Part shown: positions 15,401-21,821 of the stretch, in pieces
Layout of the letters: each line of letters begins with the position of its first letter
Numbering within the stretch: the stretch's first letter is position 1
Assembly: GCA_964455095.1 (NCBI GenBank)
Contig: CAYVUV010000202.1
Coordinates: forward strand, 1-43,741
Reading direction: 5' to 3'
Source: CAYVUV01 sp964455095
GTDB lineage: Bacteria; Desulfobacterota; Binatia; HRBIN30; CADEER01
Length of the DNA stretch: 43,741 bases
Made by a program: the position numbers and the translations under genes
The notes under the pieces: model-generated
Database searches by the model: none
What the model was told of the DNA's origin: nothing
Seen by the model: only the letters and a program-made list of their open reading frames with translations

Positions 15401-16255
15401 GACGGCACGCTGCTGCGACTGCATGCTCGCGCCGGCGACCAGGGACAGACATCGAGAGACTCGGTCATCAGCCGCACCATCGTGGTCGACGGTCAGACGC
15501 CGTTCGATCTGGCCGTGAACGAGTCGGCCGACCCGATCATCCCGGGGCAGATCCTCACCTACACGTTGCACTTCGGGCGTCGCGCGGCGACCGAGGCCAG
15601 CGATGCCGTGTTGCGGCTGCAGTTCCCGACCGGCACTTTCTTCGTCAGCTCCGCCGATGGCGGCGTGCAGGTCGAGGACGACGTCGTCGAATGGGAGCTC
15701 GGCCCGCTCGCCGCCGGCGAAGAGGGCAGTCGTCAGGTCAACGTGGTGGTCGATTCACTGCTCGAGGGAACGCCCCTGCAGGCGCGCGCGACGATTCAGG
15801 ATGGCGACGACGCGACGAGCCGCAAGCGCGCCGAGGCGGTGACCACAGCCGGGACGCCGGCGCTGGTCTTTTCCGTCGGCGCGGCACCGGATCCGGTGCT
15901 GCCCGGCGGCACGGTGACCGTCTCGCTGGCGGTGACGAACAACAGCGCCAGCACGCTCATGAACCTTAGCGTCGAGGGGATCGTCCCGCCCGAAGCCAAC
16001 ACGCTTCTGGACTCGGCCACCACCGGCGGGGGAGTCTGCGGGGCGTCCCCGCCCAACAGCTGCACGCCGCGCACGCGCATCCTCTGGAACATTCCCAGCA
16101 TCACGCCGGGCCAGACCGTCACGGTCACGATGCCGCCGGTCATCCGCGCCAACGTGCCGCCGGGAACCGTCGTCTTCTTCGTCGGCCGCTTCCAGCAGAA
16201 CATCAGCACGCCGCCGATCATCGCGACGGACTCGGTGACCGTAGCGGCCCCATGA
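12491..16255 (+). CDS. Secreted protein: dockerin-like module, Thr-Pro linker, DUF11-like repeats
   Basis: A 1254-residue secreted protein. The signal peptide ends near residue 35 (GRAAAQ); an LTAC lipobox at 24-27 is an alternative. Residues about 38-90 form a Cys-bounded pair of EF-hand-like motifs (GDCNGNRQVSVDEL and FDPNLSAAVSIDEL). A domain of unknown fold (about 95-270) follows, then a Thr/Pro linker of about 90 residues. Seven DUF11-like beta-sandwich repeats of about 130 residues then alternate A-B-A-B-A-B-A. The A type has NPDPVRPGETVEV-like openings and a Cys pair; the B type has RDPVAPGDLLTYT-like openings and a DGG-x-EW motif. The GTG at 12491 is chosen for AAGGA at 12480-12484. 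Likely a cell-surface or matrix protein; no enzyme motif is visible. Confidence 0.85.
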   Translation: MNRKDKASTSRTLSSRLVLTALVLTACLAGRAAAQVSSCVGDCNGNRQVSVDELIRGVTIGLGSQPVSNCRAFDPNLSAAVSIDELVAGVDASLHGCPTSFRGLCRRPGASGLVACAPGSVIRVSLCTNRARCLFDPTARRELLSSLIGADGRFSLGVRDGAIANGLLLLESEIQTGFSYRSLLFAPSVIGGAIDDLDIDPISEGVARFFALTGLDVFSDVGLVDLFGIIRTALAGLDFTGLSFEAAAQLAATTAGQNPTVVQAVDIRRFTPTPSHTATRTPTATQTPTITPTATPTRTPTTTPTRTPTPTATPTNTPTNTPTRTPTATSTPTATPTATHTFTVTPTATATRTPTVTNTPTATLPPLNLAIEVNPDPVRPGETVEVSFTVTNTGGGTIGPITLEMALPQSIQPFLDTLASGTGRCGPNQLQNCEPGGTITWNFIGNLAPGEGITLRVPPIVAPGTPNGTLLTFTGIAGASGLSAMSTYTAVVQSSIAFPFDLAINQERDPVAPGDLLTYTVAYGYRAVVNQADTVLRVHPPAGTSFVGATDGGAPTAGGDIEWDVGTLSTGDGGIRRFTVMVDEDLHEGSLLVAQASIQRRDGTGVKRANAVTWVQAAPPLQVEIETNPNPARPGQHVEVAMTVTNPANTARTATLELVVPDLVDTFTDGNVTGGGVCGPFTPGSPCERRARVQWTLVVPPRDGVTVRADPIVSAATQSGSLIQIQARLANLQKSYVASARRAVRVDADSIWELFLDDERDPVAPAETYTYRLTARHRPTDPNPVDGVLELALPAEVSVTEVRDGGIVTLGMVQWPLAAVASNAVVTREVTVQVDAGAQPATVLAAEAVLRDTNNTLAEQRARTLTRVALGSPMLLSALVHPDPVRRGEVLETQLTVTNTGAANISGARLDVFMPGGTDPFFASLSNGAICSNVTLQCAPREIARWNSSPIPSGGSSTVRFGPIVSAATADGTLLRLHARAGDQGQTSRDSVISRTIVVDGQTPFDLAVNESADPIIPGQILTYTLHFGRRAATEASDAVLRLQFPTGTFFVSSADGGVQVEDDVVEWELGPLAAGEEGSRQVNVVVDSLLEGTPLQARATIQDGDDATSRKRAEAVTTAGTPALVFSVGAAPDPVLPGGTVTVSLAVTNNSASTLMNLSVEGIVPPEANTLLDSATTGGGVCGASPPNSCTPRTRILWNIPSITPGQTVTVTMPPVIRANVPPGTVVFFVGRFQQNISTPPIIATDSVTVAAP
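13306..13580. repeat. Thr-Pro codon repeat tract (VNTR-like)
   Basis: A low-complexity stretch of ACGCCGACN-type units (ACG CCG ACC/ACG) encodes the Thr/Pro-rich linker of the DUF11-like protein. The unit length is variable (6-12 bases), which favours replication slippage. It makes every antisense frame here look like a long Arg/Val-rich open frame. Confidence 0.85.
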
Positions 16256-16360
16256 CCGGGCCCTCAGGCCGAGCGGGGAGGGATCTGGCTCTCGATGAGA
16301 TCAGCTCCCCCAACCGCTCGCCCTGAGGAGCCGCCGCGGTGTCTCGAAGGGCTCTTCTCC

Positions 16361-16786
16361 TTAGCCCTTGCGCTGTCCCGACTGCGCCTGCAGCTCGACG
16401 AACCCGGCCGCCGCTTCCTTCACGTCGTCGGGGAAGTCGTCCATCTCCTGCACCTGGCGCACCTCGATGAGCTCGTTCTCCGACGCCGGGCAGCGCGACG
16501 CCCATGCGATCGCTTCTTCCTTCGACTTGACCTGAATCATCCAGTATCCGCCGACCACTTCCTGCGCCTCGGGAAAGGGCCCGTTGGTCACCGTGGGCTT
16601 GCCGCCGGGGAAGGAGACGCGCGCCCCCATCGACGGCGGGTGCAACCCGTCGAGCGCCAGCAGCACGCCGGCCTTCTGCAGGTCTTCGTTGTACTTCATC
16701 ATCGCCTCGACGGCCTTGGCGTCCGGCATCGCTCCCGGCGCCGCCGTCTCGTAGCCCTTCGGGATCATCAGCATGAGGAATCGCAT
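16361..16786 (-). CDS. YCII-domain (DGPF-type) protein
   Basis: A 141-residue protein opening MRFLMLMIPKGYE, with the DGPF-family signature NGPFPEAQEVVGGYWMIQVKSKEEAI near residues 69-94. It is a ferredoxin-like fold of the YCII/DGPF superfamily, often encoded next to ECF sigma factors, though none is seen here. Function is unknown; some relatives are small dehydrochlorinases or muconolactone-isomerase-like enzymes. AAAGGAG precedes the ATG. It converges with the large DUF11-like gene. Confidence 0.88.
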   Translation of the reverse strand: MRFLMLMIPKGYETAAPGAMPDAKAVEAMMKYNEDLQKAGVLLALDGLHPPSMGARVSFPGGKPTVTNGPFPEAQEVVGGYWMIQVKSKEEAIAWASRCPASENELIEVRQVQEMDDFPDDVKEAAAGFVELQAQSGQRKG

Positions 16787-17014
16787 CGTCGTATCTCCTT
16801 TGATCTGAGGTTGTGAGCCTTACCCCAGAGACGATCGATCGGTCAGGAGATCGACAGCTGCAGAAATCCAAAAGAAGGATGGTAGGCGGGGAAATTCATG
16901 GACAAACACTCAAAAGCCTGTGCCAGTGTGACACCTGACCTCGTACCCGGTCGGGGCCGCGCGGATTCTGCGCGGCCACACAGTCTGGGCGCGCGCGGTC
17001 GAACGGAGGCGGAG

Positions 17015-17929
17015 ATGAGCGGAAGAAGTGTTTGCAGCGTGGCGCTGGTACTGCTGATAGCGGCCTCGGCCGCGCACGCGGCGCCCACCCCCGAACAGAA
17101 ATGCCAGGCGAGTAAGAACCTCGCGGCCGGCAAGTATTCCCTGTGTCGTCAGAATGCGGTGAAGAAGCTGATCCTGAACGCCGACGCGGCCAAGTACGCG
17201 ACCGCCCTCGCGGCGTGCGCGACCGGACTGGCGGAGGCATGGCAGAAGGCGGACCTGAAGGCAGCCGACGCGGCCGCCTCGTGTCCGGATGCGCCGTTGT
17301 CTCTCGCGCAGATTCAGAGCGCGCTCGACGCCCAGGGAGACAACATCGCCGGTGCCTTGAGCGGGGCGACACTTCGACCACCAATTCTATTTCTGAAGAC
17401 GGGAAACACCGAATGCGATCAGGGCACCGGCACGCTCGGTCCATGTCCCGGCTCGCCGCTTGGACAGGACGGAGATTTTCAGCGGGGTATTGCCCCCAGC
17501 CTGGTGGACAATGGCGATGGGACGATCACCGACAACCAGACCGGTTTGATGTGGGAGAAGCTGTCCTATGACGGCTCCGTCCACGACTTCCAACCGGCCT
17601 ACACGTGGTCTTCCGGCTTTGCGAAGATCACCGCGTTGAATGGCGCCAGCTTCGCCGGCCACGCCGACTGGCGGATGCCGAACATCAACGAGCTCCACAG
17701 CCTGAGCAGATACGTCCCGCAGGGGATCGATCCGGTGTTCCAGTCGAACTGCATTCTGGGGTGCACGGTCCTCACGTGCAGCTGCGGCAGTTTCTCAGCC
17801 TGGAGCTCCACCAGCCGAGCGGATGACCCGAGCGCGTGGGTACTCTCGGGCGGCAGGCTGTCGGCGTCGGCGACCAACAAGACTGATGGCTCGCTGAGTA
17901 CTGTTCGTGCTGTCCGGGTCGGCTTCTAG
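17015..17929 (+). CDS. Secreted DUF1566 (Lcl C-terminal domain) protein
   Basis: A 304-residue exported protein. The signal peptide ends at AHA (about residue 22). Residues about 26-95 form a helical four-Cys module (KCQASKN, SLCRQNA, AACATG, ASCPD). A C-terminal DUF1566 domain begins at DNGDGTITDNQTGLMWEK and includes HADWRMPNINELHSL. DUF1566/Lcl domains occur in adhesins and surface proteins of bacteria. The ATG at 17015 has GGAGGCGGAG upstream. No partner gene is adjacent; a surface or extracellular role is inferred. Confidence 0.85.
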   Translation: MSGRSVCSVALVLLIAASAAHAAPTPEQKCQASKNLAAGKYSLCRQNAVKKLILNADAAKYATALAACATGLAEAWQKADLKAADAAASCPDAPLSLAQIQSALDAQGDNIAGALSGATLRPPILFLKTGNTECDQGTGTLGPCPGSPLGQDGDFQRGIAPSLVDNGDGTITDNQTGLMWEKLSYDGSVHDFQPAYTWSSGFAKITALNGASFAGHADWRMPNINELHSLSRYVPQGIDPVFQSNCILGCTVLTCSCGSFSAWSSTSRADDPSAWVLSGGRLSASATNKTDGSLSTVRAVRVGF

Positions 17930-18273
17930 TCATCTTGCTTGCGGTTCCTGGCGTGATTGCCTTCGGTAAACAGTGAAGCGGGCCAGGCTGGTCCTGATGG
18001 GCTGCCGCGCGGCGGTGCCTTCATGGGCGGGACCTTCGCCGGCCCGTTCTCGCTCACCGGTATCGAGGGATTGACTGAACCGATCGCCCAGGGGTCCGGG
18101 TTCCGCTGCGGCCGCCCGTTGCGATGGCTGCGCCCTGCGCCCTGGGCGGCCAGAAGGGCCCAACGCCGGTTGACCCCTTCCCGTTTTTGGGAAGGCTCGA
18201 CTTCCCGTGGCTTTGGTCATGTGGGCCAGCCGCCTGGCCGGGAGATTGCGACGGCGCAAAGCGGGAGATCATT
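17930..18273. other. 344-base stretch without a convincing gene
   Basis: It lies between the DUF1566 gene and the acyltransferase gene. Several frames are open but none shows a recognisable protein, a ribosome site or family-like composition. A small hairpin (CCTTCCC at 18176-18182 with GGGAAGG at 18189-18195, loop with five T) sits near the 3' end. Nothing else was seen. Confidence 0.5.
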
Positions 18274-19170
18274 GTGGTGCAGAGCCCCGTCAGGTCGCGG
18301 CCGACTTCGAAAGGCCGCCGAGCCCCGAACGCTGCGATCGGGCACATCCCGACGCCGGCCGAGATCGGCGCGGTCAAGCTGCTGCTCGAACCGTGGCACT
18401 GGCTGACGGCACCGCAGTTCCGCGGCGTCCAGAACGTTCCCGCGCAACGGCCGTTCCTCCTGGTCGGCAACCACACGCTGATGGGCGTGCTCGACGTGCC
18501 GCTGCTCGTCCTCGGCCTGCACGACCGGTGCGGTGTCTTCGTGCGCTCGCTGGCGGACCATCTGCACTTCCGCGTGCCGCTCTGGCGCGACCTGCTCACC
18601 CGCTTCGGTGCCGTTGACGGCACGCCGGAGACCTGCCGGGCGCTCATGCGCGCGGGCGAGTCGATCCTGGTCTTCCCCGGCGGCGGGCGCGAGGTGTTCA
18701 AGCACAAGGGCGAGAAGTACCACCTCATCTGGAAGAACCGCATCGGCTTCGTCCGACTGGCGCTGGAATCGGGCTATCCCATCGTTCCCTTCGCGGCGGT
18801 CGGGGCCGAGGAGTGCTACGAGATCCTGATCGACAATGAGGAGCTGCGCCGCACGCCGCTCGGGGCGCTGATCGAGCGCTTCGCGCCGCGCCCCTCCGAG
18901 ATCCCGCCGGTCGTGCGCGGCTTCGGCCCGCTGCCGCGGCCGCAGCGATTCTATTTCTCGTTCGGCAAGGTGATCGAGACCGAGAAACTGAAGGGCCAGC
19001 AGGACAACGAAGCGGTCTGCCTCGCCGTGCGCGCCAAGGTGCAGTGCGCCGTCAACCGCGGCCTGGTCCGCTTGCTCGCGGCGCGCCGGAGCGATCCACA
19101 GCGCGACCTCGCGACGCGGCTGCTCGAGCGCTTGAAAGGCGGCGGCGGCCTGACGCAGGGGAGGGTGTGA
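18274..19170 (+). CDS. Lysophospholipid acyltransferase-family protein
   Basis: About 298 residues, PlsC/DAGAT-like acyltransferase fold. Motifs in order: FLLVGNHTLMGVLDVP (acyltransferase His block), LFPGGGRE-type VFPGGGREVFKHKGEKY (phosphate-binding block), and YPIVPFAAVGAEE. It likely transfers an acyl group from acyl-CoA or acyl-ACP to a lipid or alcohol acceptor at the membrane. The start is set at the GTG at 18274 because GCGGGAG lies just upstream; an in-frame ATG at 18124 adds 50 atypical residues. The stop overlaps the CBS gene start by one base. Confidence 0.85.
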   Translation: MVQSPVRSRPTSKGRRAPNAAIGHIPTPAEIGAVKLLLEPWHWLTAPQFRGVQNVPAQRPFLLVGNHTLMGVLDVPLLVLGLHDRCGVFVRSLADHLHFRVPLWRDLLTRFGAVDGTPETCRALMRAGESILVFPGGGREVFKHKGEKYHLIWKNRIGFVRLALESGYPIVPFAAVGAEECYEILIDNEELRRTPLGALIERFAPRPSEIPPVVRGFGPLPRPQRFYFSFGKVIETEKLKGQQDNEAVCLAVRAKVQCAVNRGLVRLLAARRSDPQRDLATRLLERLKGGGGLTQGRV

Positions 19171-19580
19171 TGGAACCGAAGGTAGTGCGAGACATCATGG
19201 CGGTGGCGGTCAGAACCCTGGGCCGCAACGACAAGCTGTCGATTGTCGACGACCTCATGCAGGCGGAGCGCATCCGCCACCTGCCGGTGCTCGACAGTGA
19301 CGGGCAACTGTGCGGCATCGTCAGCCAACGCGACATGTTCCGCGGCGCGCTGGCGGCGGTGCTGGGATATGGCGAGGTCGCGCAGCGCAAGCTCCTGGCG
19401 ACGCTGGTGGTGAAGGAGGTGATGCGGACGGAAGTCATCACCATCGGCCCCGAGGCGACGATTCGCGAGGCGGCCGGGCTGATGTTGGAGCACAAGGTCG
19501 GTTGCCTGCCCGTGGTGGAGCAGGGCCGCCTTGTCGGCATACTCACCGAAACCGACCTGGTCAGGCTCGCGGCTGGTTAG
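19170..19580 (+). CDS. Two-CBS-domain protein
   Basis: A 136-residue stand-alone pair of CBS motifs (first about 7-63: RDIMAVAVRTL, RHLPVLDSDGQLCGIVSQRD; second about 77-134: VKEVMRTEVITIG, GCLPVVEQGRLVGILTETDL). Such tandem CBS proteins bind adenosine nucleotides and regulate partners. The ATG overlaps the acyltransferase stop (TGATG) and GGGGAGG precedes it, so the two are translationally coupled. Energy-state control of the acyltransferase is possible but only inferred. Confidence 0.92.
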   Translation: MEPKVVRDIMAVAVRTLGRNDKLSIVDDLMQAERIRHLPVLDSDGQLCGIVSQRDMFRGALAAVLGYGEVAQRKLLATLVVKEVMRTEVITIGPEATIREAAGLMLEHKVGCLPVVEQGRLVGILTETDLVRLAAG

Positions 19581-19622
19581 GATGAGCTGCGCGGCGGGCT
19601 GTCCAGGTCAAAGGAGGGAATC

Positions 19623-19928
19623 ATGCGATTGAGACTCAGTGCGGCCGCCGTGCTGTTGACGGTCTGGGCGGGCTCGGCGTGGGCCGTGGACGGGGCACAG
19701 TTCTTCGACAAGAAGTGTACGCCGTGCCACAGCATCGCCGGGAAGGGCGGCAAGAATATGAAGAAGGGCGGGCCTCTCGATCATGAAGGCAGCAAGCGAG
19801 ACGAGGCCTGGTTGAAGGCCTATCTCGCCGCGCCCAAGTCGAAGATCGAGAACTCCAAGAAGCCCAAGATGACGCTTTCGACGGAGCAGATCGATGCGCT
19901 CGTCGCGTTCCTGCTGACTCTGAAGTGA
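19623..19928 (+). CDS. Monoheme class I cytochrome c
   Basis: A 101-residue periplasmic protein with a signal peptide (about 1-21, ending AWA). There is one heme-binding motif, CTPCH (about residues 32-36), and a likely axial Met in KPKMTLS. Length and motif order fit a small soluble class I cytochrome c. AAAGGAGGGAATC precedes the ATG. It lies 42 bases after the CBS gene on the same strand and may end that operon. Its redox partner is unknown. Confidence 0.93.
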   Translation: MRLRLSAAAVLLTVWAGSAWAVDGAQFFDKKCTPCHSIAGKGGKNMKKGGPLDHEGSKRDEAWLKAYLAAPKSKIENSKKPKMTLSTEQIDALVAFLLTLK

Positions 19929-20071
19929 GGTTCTGGGCTTCAGGTCGATAGTGTCGAACTGGTGGTCAGGCTGGCGCGGCGGGTCCGCAACCGCTGGCGC
20001 CCACGGCCCGATTCATACCCGTGTGCGCCGCATCGCGATCCCGCCTACCAGGATGGAGCCAGGCAGTCGAA

Positions 20072-20536
20072 TCAGTCGGTCACGGTGAATTGGGCGGCTC
20101 CGGCCGGCTTGCCGTTGGCCGCGACTTCGAGCTTGTACTTGCCCGCCGGCCAGCCGTCCGGCTTCGCGATATGGAATTCGCTCACTGCCGGCCCGGTCGG
20201 CGCGATGTTCTGCGTCGCTTCGCTGACCAGCTGGCCATCTTCAAATGTCCAGCGCGCCGAGAGGGCCACGCTGGGAGCCGCGCCTTCGCTCGAGATCGAG
20301 GCGTAGATGGTGTCGGTCGGCTTGAAGGATGTGCCGGGAGCCGTGACCTTCTTGTCGGCGCCGATGGCGTTGCCGACGTCGACGCGCGTGACGCGGAACG
20401 CGACCGCCTGGGGCGCGACTTGTGGCGCGGGCGCCTCCTCCGATTTCTTGCACGCGCTCAGCGGGATGAGCGCAATGCAGAGCGCGAGGACGGCAAGGTG
20501 CGAGGTGGACCGGATGCGCAACGCGTGGTGGACCAT
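20072..20536 (-). CDS. Hypothetical lipoprotein
   Basis: A 154-residue protein with a clear lipoprotein signal: hydrophobic core then IPLSAC with Cys29. The mature part (about 45-150) is a single beta-rich domain ending KYKLEVAANGKPAGAAQFTVTD, similar in style to Ig-like intracellular-proteinase-inhibitor or invasin-type sandwiches; no specific family is claimed. GGAAGGAG precedes the ATG. It is the last gene of a four-gene minus-strand run with LysM, an unknown protein and GlsB-like genes. Confidence 0.75.
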   Translation of the reverse strand: MVHHALRIRSTSHLAVLALCIALIPLSACKKSEEAPAPQVAPQAVAFRVTRVDVGNAIGADKKVTAPGTSFKPTDTIYASISSEGAAPSVALSARWTFEDGQLVSEATQNIAPTGPAVSEFHIAKPDGWPAGKYKLEVAANGKPAGAAQFTVTD

Positions 20537-20551
20537 GGCGTCTCCTTCCGT

Positions 20552-20833
20552 TCAGGCGTCGGGGATCTTGAGGACCTGCCCGGGGTGGATGAGGTCGGCA
20601 TTCTTCACCGTGTCGCGATTGGCCTCGAAGATCCGCTTCCACTTGTTGGCGTCGCCGTAGAACTTCTTGGCGATCTTCGACAGGCTATCGCCGGCGACGA
20701 CGGTGTAGGTGCGCGCCGCTGTCGGCGTGGCCGTAGGAGTCGTCGGTTTCGGGCTGGCGGGCGCCGGGGGGGCTGTGGATGAGCCGCCGCTTTGGACGTT
20801 GCCGAAATTCGGCTTGGGCTTGTCGTCGGGCAT
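20552..20833 (-). CDS. LysM domain protein
   Basis: A 93-residue protein: a Pro/Thr-rich N-terminal tail (about 1-42), then one LysM domain (YTVVAGDSLSKIAKKFYGDANKWKRIFEAN...IHPGQVLKIP). This closely resembles the C-terminal half of YgaU/Kbp-type potassium or peptidoglycan-binding LysM proteins. No signal peptide is visible, as in YgaU. AAAGGAGAACGCC precedes the ATG. The 15-base gap to the lipoprotein gene indicates an operon. Confidence 0.9.
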   Translation of the reverse strand: MPDDKPKPNFGNVQSGGSSTAPPAPASPKPTTPTATPTAARTYTVVAGDSLSKIAKKFYGDANKWKRIFEANRDTVKNADLIHPGQVLKIPDA

Positions 20834-20866
20834 GGCGTTCTCCTTTGGCTGTCTGGGGAGCCGATT

Positions 20867-21355
20867 CTAGCGGCCGGAACCCCGCATGACGCGCCTGACG
20901 ACCATCGAGGCGATTCCCGCCAGGGCAGCCTTTGCCAGGGGCGACGCGAGCACGTTGCTCAGCGCGCTGGAGCCCGATGCCCCTGACGGCGCGCTGTCGC
21001 CGCCGAGGATGTCGCGCAGCTGGCCAGGCTTGCGGTGCAGATCGGTGACGACCCGGCCCAGGTCCTTCGGATCCGACCCAACCTGTCCCGGCAGGGCGAC
21101 GCCGCGAGCTTTGGCGCGCTCCTGCAACATCTTGGCGAATTCCGCCCGCTCCTCGGGCGACAGCCGCATCAACGCTTCCTGGGCCGCCTGCGCGTACTCA
21201 TCGGGCGGGACGGCGTGCGCCACCTCGCGGTAGCGTTCGATGACCTCCTGGTCGGAGTATCCTTCGGAGGGATGCCCCTTGTCATACCGGTTCGAGAAGT
21301 CTTCGAAGTCGCGCTGGCGTTGTCCGCCACCGAGCAGTTCGTCGAGAATGCCCAT
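20867..21355 (-). CDS. Hypothetical protein, cytoplasmic, helical
   Basis: A 162-residue protein beginning MGILDELLGGG, with YSDQEVIERYREVAHAVPPDEYAQAAQEAL and RLSPEERAEFAKML. There is a Gly/Ser-rich linker (about 120-135) and a C-terminal amphipathic or weakly hydrophobic helix (KAALAGIASMVVRR). I do not recognise a characterised family. AAGGAG precedes the ATG. Its position between the GlsB-like and LysM genes suggests an envelope-stress role; this is inference only. Confidence 0.75.
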   Translation of the reverse strand: MGILDELLGGGQRQRDFEDFSNRYDKGHPSEGYSDQEVIERYREVAHAVPPDEYAQAAQEALMRLSPEERAEFAKMLQERAKARGVALPGQVGSDPKDLGRVVTDLHRKPGQLRDILGGDSAPSGASGSSALSNVLASPLAKAALAGIASMVVRRVMRGSGR

Positions 21356-21425
21356 GTTGCACTCCTTGTTCGAGGTGGATGATCGCTGGTCGCGCTCCAG
21401 GGCGATCGCACTTACGGCGTGTGCG

Positions 21426-21680
21426 CTACACGGAAGGTTTCCTCAGGCGGCGGAAGGCGAAGAGAACGAGAATCGCCCCGAGGACCGAAGCGATGAGGCC
21501 CGCACCCTGTCCGGGACCGTAGAGGCCGAGCGCCCGGCCAAGCAAAGTCGCAACGACCGCTCCGGCCATTCCGATGAGCGCCGTGACGAAGAAGCCAGCG
21601 GGGTCCGGTCCCGGCATGAGGAACCGCGCTAGGACGCCGACCAGTGCACCGATGAGAATGATCCAGATGAGCTCGAGCAT
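21426..21680 (-). CDS. GlsB/YeaQ/YmgE-family membrane protein
   Basis: An 84-residue, three-helix membrane protein of the transglycosylase-associated/YeaQ family: LIWIILIGALVGVLARFLMPG, FFVTALIGMAGAVVATLLGRALG and a C-terminal SVLGAILVLFAFRRL. The family is linked to general and envelope stress, but its biochemical role is unknown. GGAGGGCGAG precedes the ATG. It is the first gene of a minus-strand cluster reaching to 20072. Confidence 0.9.
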   Translation of the reverse strand: MLELIWIILIGALVGVLARFLMPGPDPAGFFVTALIGMAGAVVATLLGRALGLYGPGQGAGLIASVLGAILVLFAFRRLRKPSV

Positions 21681-21821
21681 CTCGCCCTCCGAGCGGCTAT
21701 CCGCTCCTCCACGGCGCGGCGCCTGGGTCAGCAGCCGCGCGATCCCATCCAGTTGTGCACGCAGATGGTACCACGCCAGCCGCGGCCGTCGAGCCCCCAG
21801 GCTGTGTGTGTTGGCTATTGC

